Positions 27,070 through 36,282 of a stretch of DNA of 64,000 bases are shown piece by piece. Each line of letters opens with the position of its first letter. The first letter of the stretch is position 1. The position numbers and the translations under genes were made by a program. This DNA is from Flavobacteriales bacterium (GTDB lineage: Bacteria > Bacteroidota > Bacteroidia > Flavobacteriales_E > Vicingaceae): positions 124,001 to 188,000 of the forward strand of contig JACJZD010000003.1 in assembly GCA_020635795.1 (NCBI GenBank), written 5' to 3'. The notes beneath the pieces were generated by a model. It worked only from the letters and a program-made list of their open reading frames with translations. It was not told the origin of the DNA and ran no database searches.

Positions 27070-27771
27070 ATGAGAAAAATTATTCTCTTTCTCTTCTTTT
27101 CAATTTTTTTATTTCAAAATAAAACAAAAGCTCAACATGCTGAAATTGGTGTTCTTTTTGGTACATCCTATTATATTGGCGAGTTAAACACAAGTAATCC
27201 TTTTTTAAATAAGCCACGTCCTGCATTAGGAGTATTGTTTCGTAAAAATTTAAATAAAAGATATGCTCTGAGATATGGATTTAACTATGGTTATTTAGCG
27301 GCTGAAGATAATTTTACTAGTGCTGAATGGAATAAATTCCGTCAAATATCTTTTTCTACTTCAATTATGGAAGCATCGGCTTTATTGGAGTTTAATTTTT
27401 TACCCTATCAAATTAATAATTACAATACATCACCATTTACCCCATTTGTTTTTATAGGTGTTGCTGCCTTTAGAGTGTCACCAGAATTAAAACATAATGC
27501 TTCAAATACTACTACTGAATCAAAATCAATAATTGCTCCTGCTGTTCCTTTTGGAGTTGGAGTAAAATTTGATTTTATTCGAAACTTAGGTTTAAATATC
27601 GAGTGGGGAGTGCGTAAAACTTTCACAGATGAAATAGATGGTTTATCGAAAACATATTCAAATAATTATCAATTGAGTAATTCTCAAAACAACGATTGGT
27701 ACTCTTTTGCAGGAATAACACTTAATTATAAAATTTTAACAAAAACAGATAGGTGTCCTGTTGTAAAATAG
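27070..27771 (+). CDS. DUF6089-family outer-membrane beta-barrel protein (2)
   Basis: 233 residues, paralogous to the preceding protein but about 70 residues shorter. It has a signal peptide (about 1-21) and the family start AEIGVLFGTSYYIGELN with the conserved NTSNPFL turn. The strand pattern ends in WYSFAGITLNYKILTKTDRCP. Probably an outer-membrane barrel of unknown role. It follows the first copy by 59 bp. Confidence 0.85.
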   Translation: MRKIILFLFFSIFLFQNKTKAQHAEIGVLFGTSYYIGELNTSNPFLNKPRPALGVLFRKNLNKRYALRYGFNYGYLAAEDNFTSAEWNKFRQISFSTSIMEASALLEFNFLPYQINNYNTSPFTPFVFIGVAAFRVSPELKHNASNTTTESKSIIAPAVPFGVGVKFDFIRNLGLNIEWGVRKTFTDEIDGLSKTYSNNYQLSNSQNNDWYSFAGITLNYKILTKTDRCPVVK

Positions 27772-27818
27772 GCTTATTAATACCATATTTGCAACTTGGA
27801 AAAAAATAGGCTTATTAG

Positions 27819-28562
27819 ATGAGTTATAAAGACCAAATAGACAGACAAAAAATACCCAGCCATATTGCAATTATTATGGATGGGAATGGTCGTTGGGCTA
27901 AGGAACACAATAAGCCTCGTGTTTATGGTCACAAAAAAGGTGTGTTGTCTGTTCGTGATGTGGTTGAAGGAGCCGGAGAAATAGGTTTAAAACATTTAAC
28001 CTTGTATGCGTTTTCGACGGAGAATTGGAATAGACCAAAATTAGAAGTTACAGCATTGATGCAACTATTGGTTAATACCATTAGTAAAGAGGCTGACACA
28101 TTGAACAAAAACAATGTGAAATTATCTACAATTGGAGATATAAATAGTTTGCCATCAAATTGTAATAGCGAATTAAAAAAGGCCATTACTAAAACAGAAA
28201 AAAACACCGGTTTAAATTTAATATTAGCATTGAGTTATAGTGCTAAGTGGGAAATAACTCAAGCTGTAAAAAATATAACAAGTGATGTGCTTGAAAATAA
28301 ACTAAGTTTTAACGACATTACAGAAAATACAATAAATAAATACCTAAATACTAAAGATATTCCTGATCCAGAATTACTTATTAGAACTAGTGGGGAACAC
28401 CGAATTAGTAATTTTTTACTTTGGCAAATTGCTTACGCTGAATTACTGTTTTCACCAAAGCTTTGGCCCGATTATAGAAAAGAAGATTTGTTTGAGGCAG
28501 TAGTGAATTATCAGAAAAGAGAGCGAAGATTTGGACTTACGAGTGAGCAATTAAAAAAATAA
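27819..28562 (+). CDS. uppS: undecaprenyl diphosphate synthase
   Basis: 247 residues, usual length for cis-prenyltransferase. It makes the C55 lipid carrier for peptidoglycan and surface polysaccharides from FPP and isopentenyl diphosphate. Motifs: HIAIIMDGNGRWAKEH (Asp21 is the catalytic/Mg-binding aspartate), YAFSTENWNRP, and PDPELLIRTSGEHRISNFLL. Its stop codon is directly followed by the bamA start (no gap), so the two are coupled. Confidence 0.95.
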   Translation: MSYKDQIDRQKIPSHIAIIMDGNGRWAKEHNKPRVYGHKKGVLSVRDVVEGAGEIGLKHLTLYAFSTENWNRPKLEVTALMQLLVNTISKEADTLNKNNVKLSTIGDINSLPSNCNSELKKAITKTEKNTGLNLILALSYSAKWEITQAVKNITSDVLENKLSFNDITENTINKYLNTKDIPDPELLIRTSGEHRISNFLLWQIAYAELLFSPKLWPDYRKEDLFEAVVNYQKRERRFGLTSEQLKK

Positions 28563-31046
28563 ATGAAGAAACACCTATATATTTTACTAGTCTTAATTTT
28601 TCCTTTAATTGTAAGAGGGCAATTTAGTATTAATTCTGATTTAGAGAGCATTAATTATTCTTCACCAAAAGAATATGAAATAGCTGGAGTTACAGTTCAA
28701 GGGGCTGATTTTTTTGATTCTCAAGCTATTATTTCACTTTCGGGCTTAACGGTTGGTAATAGCATTAAAATACCTGGCGATAAAATTACTAGAGCAATAA
28801 AAAGTTTGTGGGAACAAAAGTTGTTTTCGGATGTAAAAATATATGCAGTAAAAATTGAAGCCAATAGAATATTTTTAGAGATAAGAATTAAAGAATTACC
28901 TCGACTCTCAAAGTACCGATTTACAGGAGTAAGAAAAGGTAAACAAAAAGATTTAAGAGAAGAGTTAGGTTTAGAAAGAGGTAAAATAGTTAACGAAAAC
29001 TTATTGGTAACTACCACCAATAAAGTAAAAAACCATTTTATAGCAAAAGGATTTTTAAACACCAAAGTTGATATTGTTCAAGAACCAGATACCAGCGCTA
29101 GTAATTATGTTATTTTATCAGTTAATGTTAAAGTAAGTAGACGAACAAAAATTAAAGACGTTAATTTTTATGGTGTTCAAGCTTTTAAACCGAAAAAACT
29201 TCGTCGATCTTTAAAAGATACTAAAAGAAAAAGATGGTATAATATTTTTGGTTCTTCTAAATATGTTCCAAATGTATATCAAAAGGAAAAAAATAATATC
29301 GTTGATAAGTACAACGAAAAAGGATTTAGAGATGCTAAAATAGTTTCTGACTCTGTAATTACCATAAACAACAAATTGGTTGAGATAGATATCACAGTTG
29401 AAGAAGGTAACAAGTATTATTTTAGAGATGTGAAATGGTTGGGTAATACCGTTCATTCAACTGATGTTTTAAATCGTATTTTAGACATAAAACGTGGCGA
29501 TGTTTACAACAAAAAGATTTTAGATGAGCGATTATTTATGAATCAAAATGGAAGGGATGTAAGTTCACTTTATTTAGATGATGGATACTTATTCTTTAAC
29601 ATTAATCCAGTAGAGGTCAAAATTGAGAATGATTCGATTGACCTTGAAATGCGGATTTACGAAGGAAAACAAGCAACCATTAATAATGTTACAATAGTTG
29701 GAAATAGTAAAACCAACGACCATGTAATTCGTAGAGAAATTAGAACTCGTCCAGGACAATTGTTTAGTAGGTCAGACATTATTAGAACTCAACGTGAGTT
29801 AGCTCAATTGGGTTATTTTAACCAAGAAAGTTTAGGTGTAAATCCTAAACCTGACCAAGAAAATGGTACAGTTGATATTGAATATGTGGTTGAAGAAAAA
29901 CCTTCAGACCAAATTGAACTATCTGGTGGATGGGGTGGAGGCCGAGTTATTGGTACTCTTGGCGTGAGTTTTAATAACTTTTCTGCTAAAAACATTTTTA
30001 ATGGAAAAGCATGGAGACCTCTTCCTGCTGGAGATGGACAAAAATTAAGTTTAAGAGCTCAAACCAGTGGACGTCAATATCAAGCGTATAGCTTTTCATT
30101 TACTGAACCATGGTTAGGAGGTAGAAAACCAAACTCGTTGAGCGTTAGTTTATCTCATCAAGTGCAGTCAAATGGGTTAACTGGTGATTCTGAGCAATCG
30201 ATTAAAATATACGGTGGAGCAGTTGGTTTAGGACGAAGATTAAAATTCCCTGATGACTTTTTTACTTTATACAATGAAATTTCTTACCAATATTATGTGT
30301 TAAATAGGTATTTTTCTGCCTTTGCTTTTTCAGATGGGTTTGCAAATAATATCAGTTTTAAAACGGTATTATCTAGAAATTCAGTAGATAGTCCAATTTA
30401 TCCAAGAACGGGTTCTCAAACTACCTTTACTTTGCAGTTAACTCCTCCTTATTCAATGTTTAGACCTAAGAATACTGATTACTCTACCATGAGTGCTCAA
30501 GAAAAATATAAATTTACTGAATATCATAAGTGGAAATTTCAAACGTCTTGGTTCTCAAAAATTGCAGGGAACTTGGTGTTAAATACAAAGGCTGGTTTTG
30601 GAGTTTTAGGAACTTATACTCCAGACCTTCCGTCTCCTTTTGAAAGATTTTATTTAGGAGGTGATGGGTTGTCGGGTTTTGCTATTGATGGTAGAGAGAT
30701 TATTGCATTGAGAGGTTTTGGTAATGGTGATGCATCGCCAAGTACTGGAGCAACAGTTATTTCTAAATATACTGCCGAATTACGTTATCCACTTACATTA
30801 AACCCTACTGCAACAATTTATGGCTTAGTTTTTGGAGAAGCAGGTAACTCATGGAGTTCGTTTAGCAAAGCAAACCCATTTCAGGTTTATAAATCTGCTG
30901 GTGTTGGAGTTAGAATTTATATGCCATTTTTTGGAATGCTTGGTTTAGATTGGGGGTATAGATTTGATCAAATACCTGGTAAAACGGATCCTAATAGTCG
31001 TACTGAAATCCATTTTAGTATTGGAGGTAGTATAAACGGCTGGTAA
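28563..31046 (+). CDS. bamA: outer-membrane protein assembly factor BamA
   Basis: 827 residues, full BamA length. A signal peptide (about 1-19) is followed by five POTRA domains (about 40-430, with repeated GNSKTNDHVIRREIRTRPGQ-like units) and an Omp85 barrel, which includes RGFGNGDASPSTGATVISKY in the region of the conserved VRGF/Y motif of loop 6. It inserts beta-barrel proteins into the outer membrane. It is immediately downstream of uppS and followed by two skp genes, which would supply its chaperones. Confidence 0.95.
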   Translation: MKKHLYILLVLIFPLIVRGQFSINSDLESINYSSPKEYEIAGVTVQGADFFDSQAIISLSGLTVGNSIKIPGDKITRAIKSLWEQKLFSDVKIYAVKIEANRIFLEIRIKELPRLSKYRFTGVRKGKQKDLREELGLERGKIVNENLLVTTTNKVKNHFIAKGFLNTKVDIVQEPDTSASNYVILSVNVKVSRRTKIKDVNFYGVQAFKPKKLRRSLKDTKRKRWYNIFGSSKYVPNVYQKEKNNIVDKYNEKGFRDAKIVSDSVITINNKLVEIDITVEEGNKYYFRDVKWLGNTVHSTDVLNRILDIKRGDVYNKKILDERLFMNQNGRDVSSLYLDDGYLFFNINPVEVKIENDSIDLEMRIYEGKQATINNVTIVGNSKTNDHVIRREIRTRPGQLFSRSDIIRTQRELAQLGYFNQESLGVNPKPDQENGTVDIEYVVEEKPSDQIELSGGWGGGRVIGTLGVSFNNFSAKNIFNGKAWRPLPAGDGQKLSLRAQTSGRQYQAYSFSFTEPWLGGRKPNSLSVSLSHQVQSNGLTGDSEQSIKIYGGAVGLGRRLKFPDDFFTLYNEISYQYYVLNRYFSAFAFSDGFANNISFKTVLSRNSVDSPIYPRTGSQTTFTLQLTPPYSMFRPKNTDYSTMSAQEKYKFTEYHKWKFQTSWFSKIAGNLVLNTKAGFGVLGTYTPDLPSPFERFYLGGDGLSGFAIDGREIIALRGFGNGDASPSTGATVISKYTAELRYPLTLNPTATIYGLVFGEAGNSWSSFSKANPFQVYKSAGVGVRIYMPFFGMLGLDWGYRFDQIPGKTDPNSRTEIHFSIGGSINGW

Positions 31047-31103
31047 AAAATTGTTTAACAATTTCGAATAATTTCGAAAGTTTAAATTTAGGAGGAACTA
31101 AAA

Positions 31104-31649
31104 ATGAAAAACACGATGAAAAACCTTACAAAAGTTGCAGTTGTTTTATTATTAACTGCGGTTACGTTTTCGGCAAAAGCACAAAAATTTGGTTATGTTG
31201 ATACCGAATACATTTTAGCAAATATTCCAGATTACAAAGAAGCTCAAGCGGAATTGGATAAGCTTTCGATTGAGTGGCAAAAACAATTGGAACGTCAATA
31301 CAGCGAAATTGATAAAATGTACAAAAATTATCAAGCTGAACAGATTTTGTTAACTGAGGACATGAAAACCAAAAGAGAAGACGAAATCATTAAAAAAGAA
31401 AAAGAAGCAAAAGAATACCAAAAACAAAAATTTGGTGTTGATGGCGAGTTGTTTAAAAAACGTCAAGAATTAGTAAAACCTGTTCAAGACAAGGTGTATC
31501 AAGCAATTGCTGACGTTGCAGCGGCGAGTGGTTACGACATTATTTTTGATAAATCGAGTGGCTTAACCATGCTGTATTCAAATTCTAAGTACAATAAAAG
31601 TGATGCAGTGTTAAAAAAATTAGGCTACACACCGGGCGAGTCTAAATAA
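31104..31649 (+). CDS. OmpH/Skp-family chaperone (1)
   Basis: 181 residues with a signal peptide (about 1-27, SAKAQ). The OmpH motif FGYVDTEYILANIPDYKEAQ is followed by a long charged coiled coil (about 50-125) and a C-terminal strand region with GYDIIFDKSSGLTMLYSN. Skp-type trimers grip unfolded outer-membrane proteins on the way to BamA, encoded directly upstream. An AGGAGG sequence at 31090-31095 is a rare good ribosome-binding-site match for this genome. Confidence 0.9.
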   Translation: MKNTMKNLTKVAVVLLLTAVTFSAKAQKFGYVDTEYILANIPDYKEAQAELDKLSIEWQKQLERQYSEIDKMYKNYQAEQILLTEDMKTKREDEIIKKEKEAKEYQKQKFGVDGELFKKRQELVKPVQDKVYQAIADVAAASGYDIIFDKSSGLTMLYSNSKYNKSDAVLKKLGYTPGESK

Positions 31650-31685
31650 TAATTTATATTTACAAACGAAAAATTAATAAACAAG

Positions 31686-32195
31686 ATGAATAAGATTAAA
31701 TTAACATTAGTAATGCTTGTTGTTGCCATGTCAACTTCAGTTTTTGCTCAAAAAACAACTAAAATCGGACACATTAATTCAAACGAATTATTGTCGGCTA
31801 TGCCAGAACGTACTAAAATTCAAAAAGATTTAGAAACGTATGCAAACGATTTAAGATCGACTCTTGAAACAATGCGTAAAGAGTATGAAGCTAAAATCAA
31901 AGATTTTCAAAGTAAGCAAGATGTAATGACCGAAGTAATTAAAAATTCTAAAATCAAAGAAATTACTGATTTAGAAAAAAGAATTACCGAATTCCAACAA
32001 ACTGCTGAGGCTGACTTGCAAAAGAAAGAAGAAGAGTTGTTACAACCAGTTATTGATAAAGCAAAAGATGCCATTAATGCTGTAGCTAAGGAAGGAAGCT
32101 ATACGTTGGTTTTAGATTCAAGCGTAGGTGTTGTGTTGTACTCTGTAGAAGGTGACGATATTTTACCTGCAGTTAAAAAGAAATTGGGTTTATAA
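31686..32195 (+). CDS. OmpH/Skp-family chaperone (2)
   Basis: 169 residues, a tandem paralogue of the previous gene, 36 bp downstream. Signal peptide about 1-21 (SVFAQ), OmpH start TKIGHINSNELLSAMPERTKI, coiled coil about 45-115, C-terminal SYTLVLDSSVGVVLYS. Likely cooperates with BamA. A terminator follows and closes the cluster. Confidence 0.9.
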   Translation: MNKIKLTLVMLVVAMSTSVFAQKTTKIGHINSNELLSAMPERTKIQKDLETYANDLRSTLETMRKEYEAKIKDFQSKQDVMTEVIKNSKIKEITDLEKRITEFQQTAEADLQKKEEELLQPVIDKAKDAINAVAKEGSYTLVLDSSVGVVLYSVEGDDILPAVKKKLGL

Positions 32196-32219
32196 AAAAA
32201 TAGACTTTTACTAAAATTT

Positions 32220-32256
32220 AAAAGCTCTTTCGATTACATTTGAAAGAGCTTTTTTT
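32220..32256 (+). terminator. terminator of the bamA/skp cluster
   Basis: 12-bp perfect stem (32220-32231 with 32242-32253), 10-nt loop and a run of T after the stem. Confidence 0.88.
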
Positions 32257-32260
32257 ATTA

Positions 32261-32400
32261 TTAACCACATAGTTACATAGTGTTAGATATGTATAAAAAA
32301 AACATAGCAGTTTTGTCTGTCTTCGACAGACAAACTATGTAATCTGTTTAGTAAATGATGAACTAGATAAAATTTATTGACTAAGTGTCTATGTGGTTAA
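32261..32400. repeat. 140-bp palindrome-ended repeat (TTAACCACATAG family), copy 1
   Basis: Begins TTAACCACATAGTTACATAG and ends with its near-complement CTAAGTGTCTATGTGGTTAA. Inside is a second hairpin, ACATAG - TTTGTCTGTC - ttc - GACAGACAAA - CTATGT (32302-32340). Another copy lies at 40408-40576. No coding capacity; non-autonomous, MITE- or REP-like. Confidence 0.8.
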
Positions 32401-32430
32401 AATTGAAAGTAGAAAAATAGTTGTTATTGA

Positions 32431-33234
32431 ATGACCAAAACAAAACAAATATCAGCAAGTTCGCCAATTGGAGTTTTCGATTCTGGTTTGGGAGGTTTGT
32501 CCATTTGGAAGGAAATACACCAATTGTTGCCTAACGAGAATACCATTTATTTAGCAGATAGTAAAAATGCTCCTTATGGCGAGAAATCGAAACAGGAAAT
32601 TATTGATTTTAGCATAAAAAACACCGAGTATTTATTGGCTCAAGGTTGTAAAATGATTGTGGTTGCTTGTAATACAGCCACAACCAATGCCATTAAAGTG
32701 TTGCGTGCAAACTACGATGTACCTTTTATTGGTATTGAACCAGCCATAAAACCAGCAGCTTTGCAAACAAAAACCCATAAAATAGGTGTGTTAGCAACAA
32801 AAGGCACATTGAGTAGCGAGTTGTTTATCTCTACTTCGGAGCAATACAGAGCCTCTAAAGATATTATTGAAGTAGAAGGAAAGGGTTTGGTGGTGTTAAT
32901 TGAAGAAGGCAAACTGGAGCAAACAAAACCACTTTTAGAGCAATATTTAAAGCCATTGGTTGCCGAGGGTGTTGATCATATTGTGTTGGGCTGCTCGCAT
33001 TACCCGTTTTTAATACCTATTATTAAAACCATCATACCAGCACATATAAAACTAATAGATTCTGGTGAGGCGGTTGCCAAGCAAACTAAAAACATGTTGG
33101 AACAACACCAGTTATTAAACAACACCATTGAAAATACGCATGCTTTTTATACCAATGGTAACCTACCACTTTTACAAGGGTTTTTAAAACAGATTGAAAT
33201 TAAAAGTGAAGCTGTTTTTTTTGAGAAGTTTTAG
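32431..33234 (+). CDS. murI: glutamate racemase
   Basis: 267 residues. It supplies D-glutamate for peptidoglycan. The catalytic pair is present: Cys80 in VVACNTATT and Cys188 in LGCSHYPF. SPIGVFDSGLGGLSI is the family start. It is separated from the skp genes by a terminator and a repeat element, so it probably has its own promoter. Confidence 0.95.
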   Translation: MTKTKQISASSPIGVFDSGLGGLSIWKEIHQLLPNENTIYLADSKNAPYGEKSKQEIIDFSIKNTEYLLAQGCKMIVVACNTATTNAIKVLRANYDVPFIGIEPAIKPAALQTKTHKIGVLATKGTLSSELFISTSEQYRASKDIIEVEGKGLVVLIEEGKLEQTKPLLEQYLKPLVAEGVDHIVLGCSHYPFLIPIIKTIIPAHIKLIDSGEAVAKQTKNMLEQHQLLNNTIENTHAFYTNGNLPLLQGFLKQIEIKSEAVFFEKF

Positions 33235-33327
33235 TTTTTTTTCTTAAAACCAGCCGTTGAGGTACGAAATGCTTGGTTTTAAAGCTAAGCCATCCGAAGT
33301 GAAACGATAAATTTTGATTTTTTTAAT

Positions 33328-33457
33328 GTTAACGGTCAAGTATAAGAGCAGTAGCGGATTTCAAGGCGATTCCCTGTCCACCACTACCAAAGTTCATTAA
33401 ATGCACATACCTTTATTTAATCACTTCATCTGCTATTGCTCTTATACAATGTTAGCC
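33328..33457 (-). repeat. attC-like imperfect hairpin at the 3' end of the FG-GAP/BNR unit
   Basis: Read on the minus strand, the 130-bp segment runs GGCTAAC - att - GTATAAGAGCAATAGC - about 76 nt - GCTACTGCTCTTATAC - ttgacc - GTTAAC. The 16-bp arms (33432-33447 and 33340-33355) pair except for one G:T. The outer CTAAC and GTTA boxes sit where R'' and R' boxes of an integron attC would be. Size is within the attC range (about 60-140 bp). No integrase is in the window, so this is a structural resemblance, not proof. Confidence 0.5.
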
Positions 33458-33466
33458 ACAGTGCAG
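33451..33466. repeat. left inverted repeat of the 33-38 kb unit
   Basis: GTTAGCCACAGTGCAG is the inverse of CTGCATTGTGGCTAAC at 38525-38540, with one mismatch in 16. The two enclose the FG-GAP and BNR genes. Confidence 0.8.
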
Positions 33467-33486
33467 TTTGTCGTTGTACATTAGTG

Positions 33487-36282
33487 TCAATCCATAATTA
33501 TTAGTTTTTCTGTTGCGATTACTTTACTGTCTTCCGTCAGCCGAATAAAATACAGTCCGCTTGGTAAATTGTCGCGTTGCAAAGAGATTGTTTGTCCATT
33601 GATGTTTTTTATTTGTTTTATTTGTTGTCCGGATAGATTGTAAACTGTGAGCGTGGCGTTGTGTAAGGAATTATCTGACCTCAAAGTTGTCTGAATGGAC
33701 AAGGGATTTGGGAAAACAATAAAATCAGATTTGTTTTGATTTATTTCATTAATACTACTTACCGTTGAACTATGTCCGTAAAAAATCAAATCTTGATTGT
33801 CTCTGCAAAAATAGATGTCAATAATTCCGTCTTGATTGATGTCATATAAGCGGAGCGACTTGGCAAACCATGCTTCTCTAAATTCGTCTTGCGGAAAGTA
33901 AGTGGTAGTTGAATCAGTAAAAGTTCCGTTTCCATTACTTATAAATACTTTACTTTCTCCAAAATCAGCAGTAATTATATCATCATTTCCATCTGAGTTG
34001 ATGTCATACACATCCACATCCCATGTCGCACCTGAAACCCCTGTATTAAGAATATTTTGTGCCGTGTTGTAAATCGGATTAGTTGCTGTTCCTGTGTTCA
34101 GATAAATTTTTATTGGATTACTTTGGTTACTGCTCACATCCACTACATCCATTAAATTGTCTCCGTTAAAGTCACCAAAATGAACACCTGTTGAATTGTT
34201 GGCAGTGAAAGGAGAAAGTAAAGTATAGTTGGGATTTGTTGTGGTTGGGGAGGAAGTAAGATAAATAAACGATGCGCTATTCTGATTGGCAACAATAATA
34301 TCCTTAAAACCATCATTGTTTATATCAGCAAAATCAACATCAATACTTGTTGCATTATCGGTCGGTAGCCATAAAGAGGTTTTATCATCAAATGTGGTTG
34401 TTGAATTGTTCCATGAATAAATGCGGTTTTGCTCTCCTGCTCCTCCTTCTGTTCCATCTGGAAAGAATACATCTGTAAGTCCGTCATTGTTTAGGTCTTC
34501 AAATTGTAGGCGATTTGTTTTTAAAGAAGATGAAAAGGCAGTTCCCCAAACAGAAGTATTATCAGTAAAATTCAAACCCCCATTATTCTTAAAAATTTTA
34601 GTTCCATTGTATCCACTTATTATGATATCCTTCCAACCGTCACTATTCACATCAGCAATGTCAGTCCCTTTATTATTGGTAAGTTGAGAAGGAAAGATAT
34701 TAGAATTGTCTTTGAAAAAAGGGTATCCGCCAATAGTTCCATTTTGTATATACATAGATGCAAAAATACTTTCTAGATAAACTGAATTTACTATATCTTC
34801 ATCTCCATCATTATCTAAGTCGCCAAAGGCAACTGCTTCGGTATTCTCACCATTAGGCGGTAAATTTGTAGTAGTAGTGTCAATGAACTGAGCAGTAGAA
34901 TTTTGAAACCATAACCGTAGCTGTTCATAGCTATCAGCAAGCACAATATCCTTTTTTCCATCTCCGCTAAAATCATCAATACAGCTTCCAAGGGCACTGA
35001 ATATATGTGGTTCCAATACAGATTGATGAAGCGGAATTGAATTTGGCATATCAAGAAATGTATTATCAGTTTGTTTGATAAACAATTTTGATTTTTGACC
35101 TGCTACAAATAAATCTTTTTTCCCATCATTGTTTATGTCTGCGAATTGTGCTTCAAATCCAGTAGAATAGGTGGTATCAGCAGTAATTAGGTACTGGTTA
35201 GTTGAATCAGTAAATGCTCCTGTTCCATCATTGATAAAAAGCCGTGTTCTTTCATAAATATTACCTGTCCCCCGATAATCCATTGTAATAATCAAATCAG
35301 GAAATCCGTCATTGTTTACATCATCTGTTGCCACTGAGGTGGCAGGATATTTTATGAGGGGAAATTTTGTTTTATCCCAATTAAATTGACCCGGACTTGA
35401 AGAATTGTTTAAATAAAGTTTACAGAAATAGGCTGTATCGTTAAGCGTGTTGAAAGGTGGGATGGCTGAAATTAAAGAATGATAATAATTAACCACAAAA
35501 ATGTCATCCCAGCCATTGTTGTCAAAATCTGCTACGGCTACATCTGTGCTCAAATCACTATATTTTATTCCCGAAATAACCTCCACAGGTTCGGTGTAGT
35601 TGACAATGTTGTCTGCATCCGTGTCGGTTCCGCTTAGATAAAGATCATTGAGAAGCATATTATATGTACCGCTACATTTAAATGCAGGGTCTAAAAAATT
35701 ATCTATCATTTTCGGAACTGCAAGCATATTTAATGCTCCATTTACGAAAATAAAATCAGGAATGGTATCATTGTTGAAATTACCAGAAGCGACACCCATA
35801 GTGTAATTCCATTGGTTAATATTAGGGCAAAGGAAATTAATAGATTGGGTTGGGAAATTATTTTTTCTGTCGGTAAATGTTCCGTTGCCATTGTTTATGA
35901 GCAGTTGTTCATAACCAGGGTGTCCAATATCCATAGTAGTTCCACCAGTTTCTGGACCTCTTGCTATCACTATGTCGTTGAAACCATCTTTGTTTACATC
36001 TATCGAAATTGCTTTATAACTTCCGCCAGCAATCTGCCATGCGGCTGTGTCGGGCGAAGCCGAAAATGTTCCGTTGCCATTATTTTTTAGAAAGAGATCT
36101 TTTTGAAATGCACGTGAAACAAATATGTCATTCCATCCATCATTATTATAGTCAATAACAACTGCTGACCAATTCCCCCGTCCTGAAATTGGGATAGCAT
36201 ATCCATTTACAGCAAAACTGTCTATTTGAGCAAAAAGAGAATTGGAATAGAGAAGGACAATTACTATAATGTATTTTTTCAT
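33487..36282 (-). CDS. large secreted FG-GAP/VCBS-repeat protein with type IX sorting domain
   Basis: 931 residues. Signal peptide about 1-18 (SLFAQ), then many FG-GAP/VCBS repeats with calcium-binding-type DxNxDGxxD motifs, such as DYNNDGWNDI, DVNKDGFNDI, DINNDGKKDL and DLNNDGLTDV, spread over residues about 45-830. These form beta-propeller blades, as in integrin-alpha-like secreted proteins. The last ~75 residues (FPNPLS..., LPSGLYFIRLTEDSKVI) are a type IX sorting domain. Its start overlaps the stop of the upstream BNR-type gene by 4 bp, so both are translated from one transcript. Both lie inside a unit bounded by inverted repeats. Base composition seems a little higher in GC than neighbours by eye. 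Confidence 0.88.
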   Translation of the reverse strand: MKKYIIVIVLLYSNSLFAQIDSFAVNGYAIPISGRGNWSAVVIDYNNDGWNDIFVSRAFQKDLFLKNNGNGTFSASPDTAAWQIAGGSYKAISIDVNKDGFNDIVIARGPETGGTTMDIGHPGYEQLLINNGNGTFTDRKNNFPTQSINFLCPNINQWNYTMGVASGNFNNDTIPDFIFVNGALNMLAVPKMIDNFLDPAFKCSGTYNMLLNDLYLSGTDTDADNIVNYTEPVEVISGIKYSDLSTDVAVADFDNNGWDDIFVVNYYHSLISAIPPFNTLNDTAYFCKLYLNNSSSPGQFNWDKTKFPLIKYPATSVATDDVNNDGFPDLIITMDYRGTGNIYERTRLFINDGTGAFTDSTNQYLITADTTYSTGFEAQFADINNDGKKDLFVAGQKSKLFIKQTDNTFLDMPNSIPLHQSVLEPHIFSALGSCIDDFSGDGKKDIVLADSYEQLRLWFQNSTAQFIDTTTTNLPPNGENTEAVAFGDLDNDGDEDIVNSVYLESIFASMYIQNGTIGGYPFFKDNSNIFPSQLTNNKGTDIADVNSDGWKDIIISGYNGTKIFKNNGGLNFTDNTSVWGTAFSSSLKTNRLQFEDLNNDGLTDVFFPDGTEGGAGEQNRIYSWNNSTTTFDDKTSLWLPTDNATSIDVDFADINNDGFKDIIVANQNSASFIYLTSSPTTTNPNYTLLSPFTANNSTGVHFGDFNGDNLMDVVDVSSNQSNPIKIYLNTGTATNPIYNTAQNILNTGVSGATWDVDVYDINSDGNDDIITADFGESKVFISNGNGTFTDSTTTYFPQDEFREAWFAKSLRLYDINQDGIIDIYFCRDNQDLIFYGHSSTVSSINEINQNKSDFIVFPNPLSIQTTLRSDNSLHNATLTVYNLSGQQIKQIKNINGQTISLQRDNLPSGLYFIRLTEDSKVIATEKLIIMD

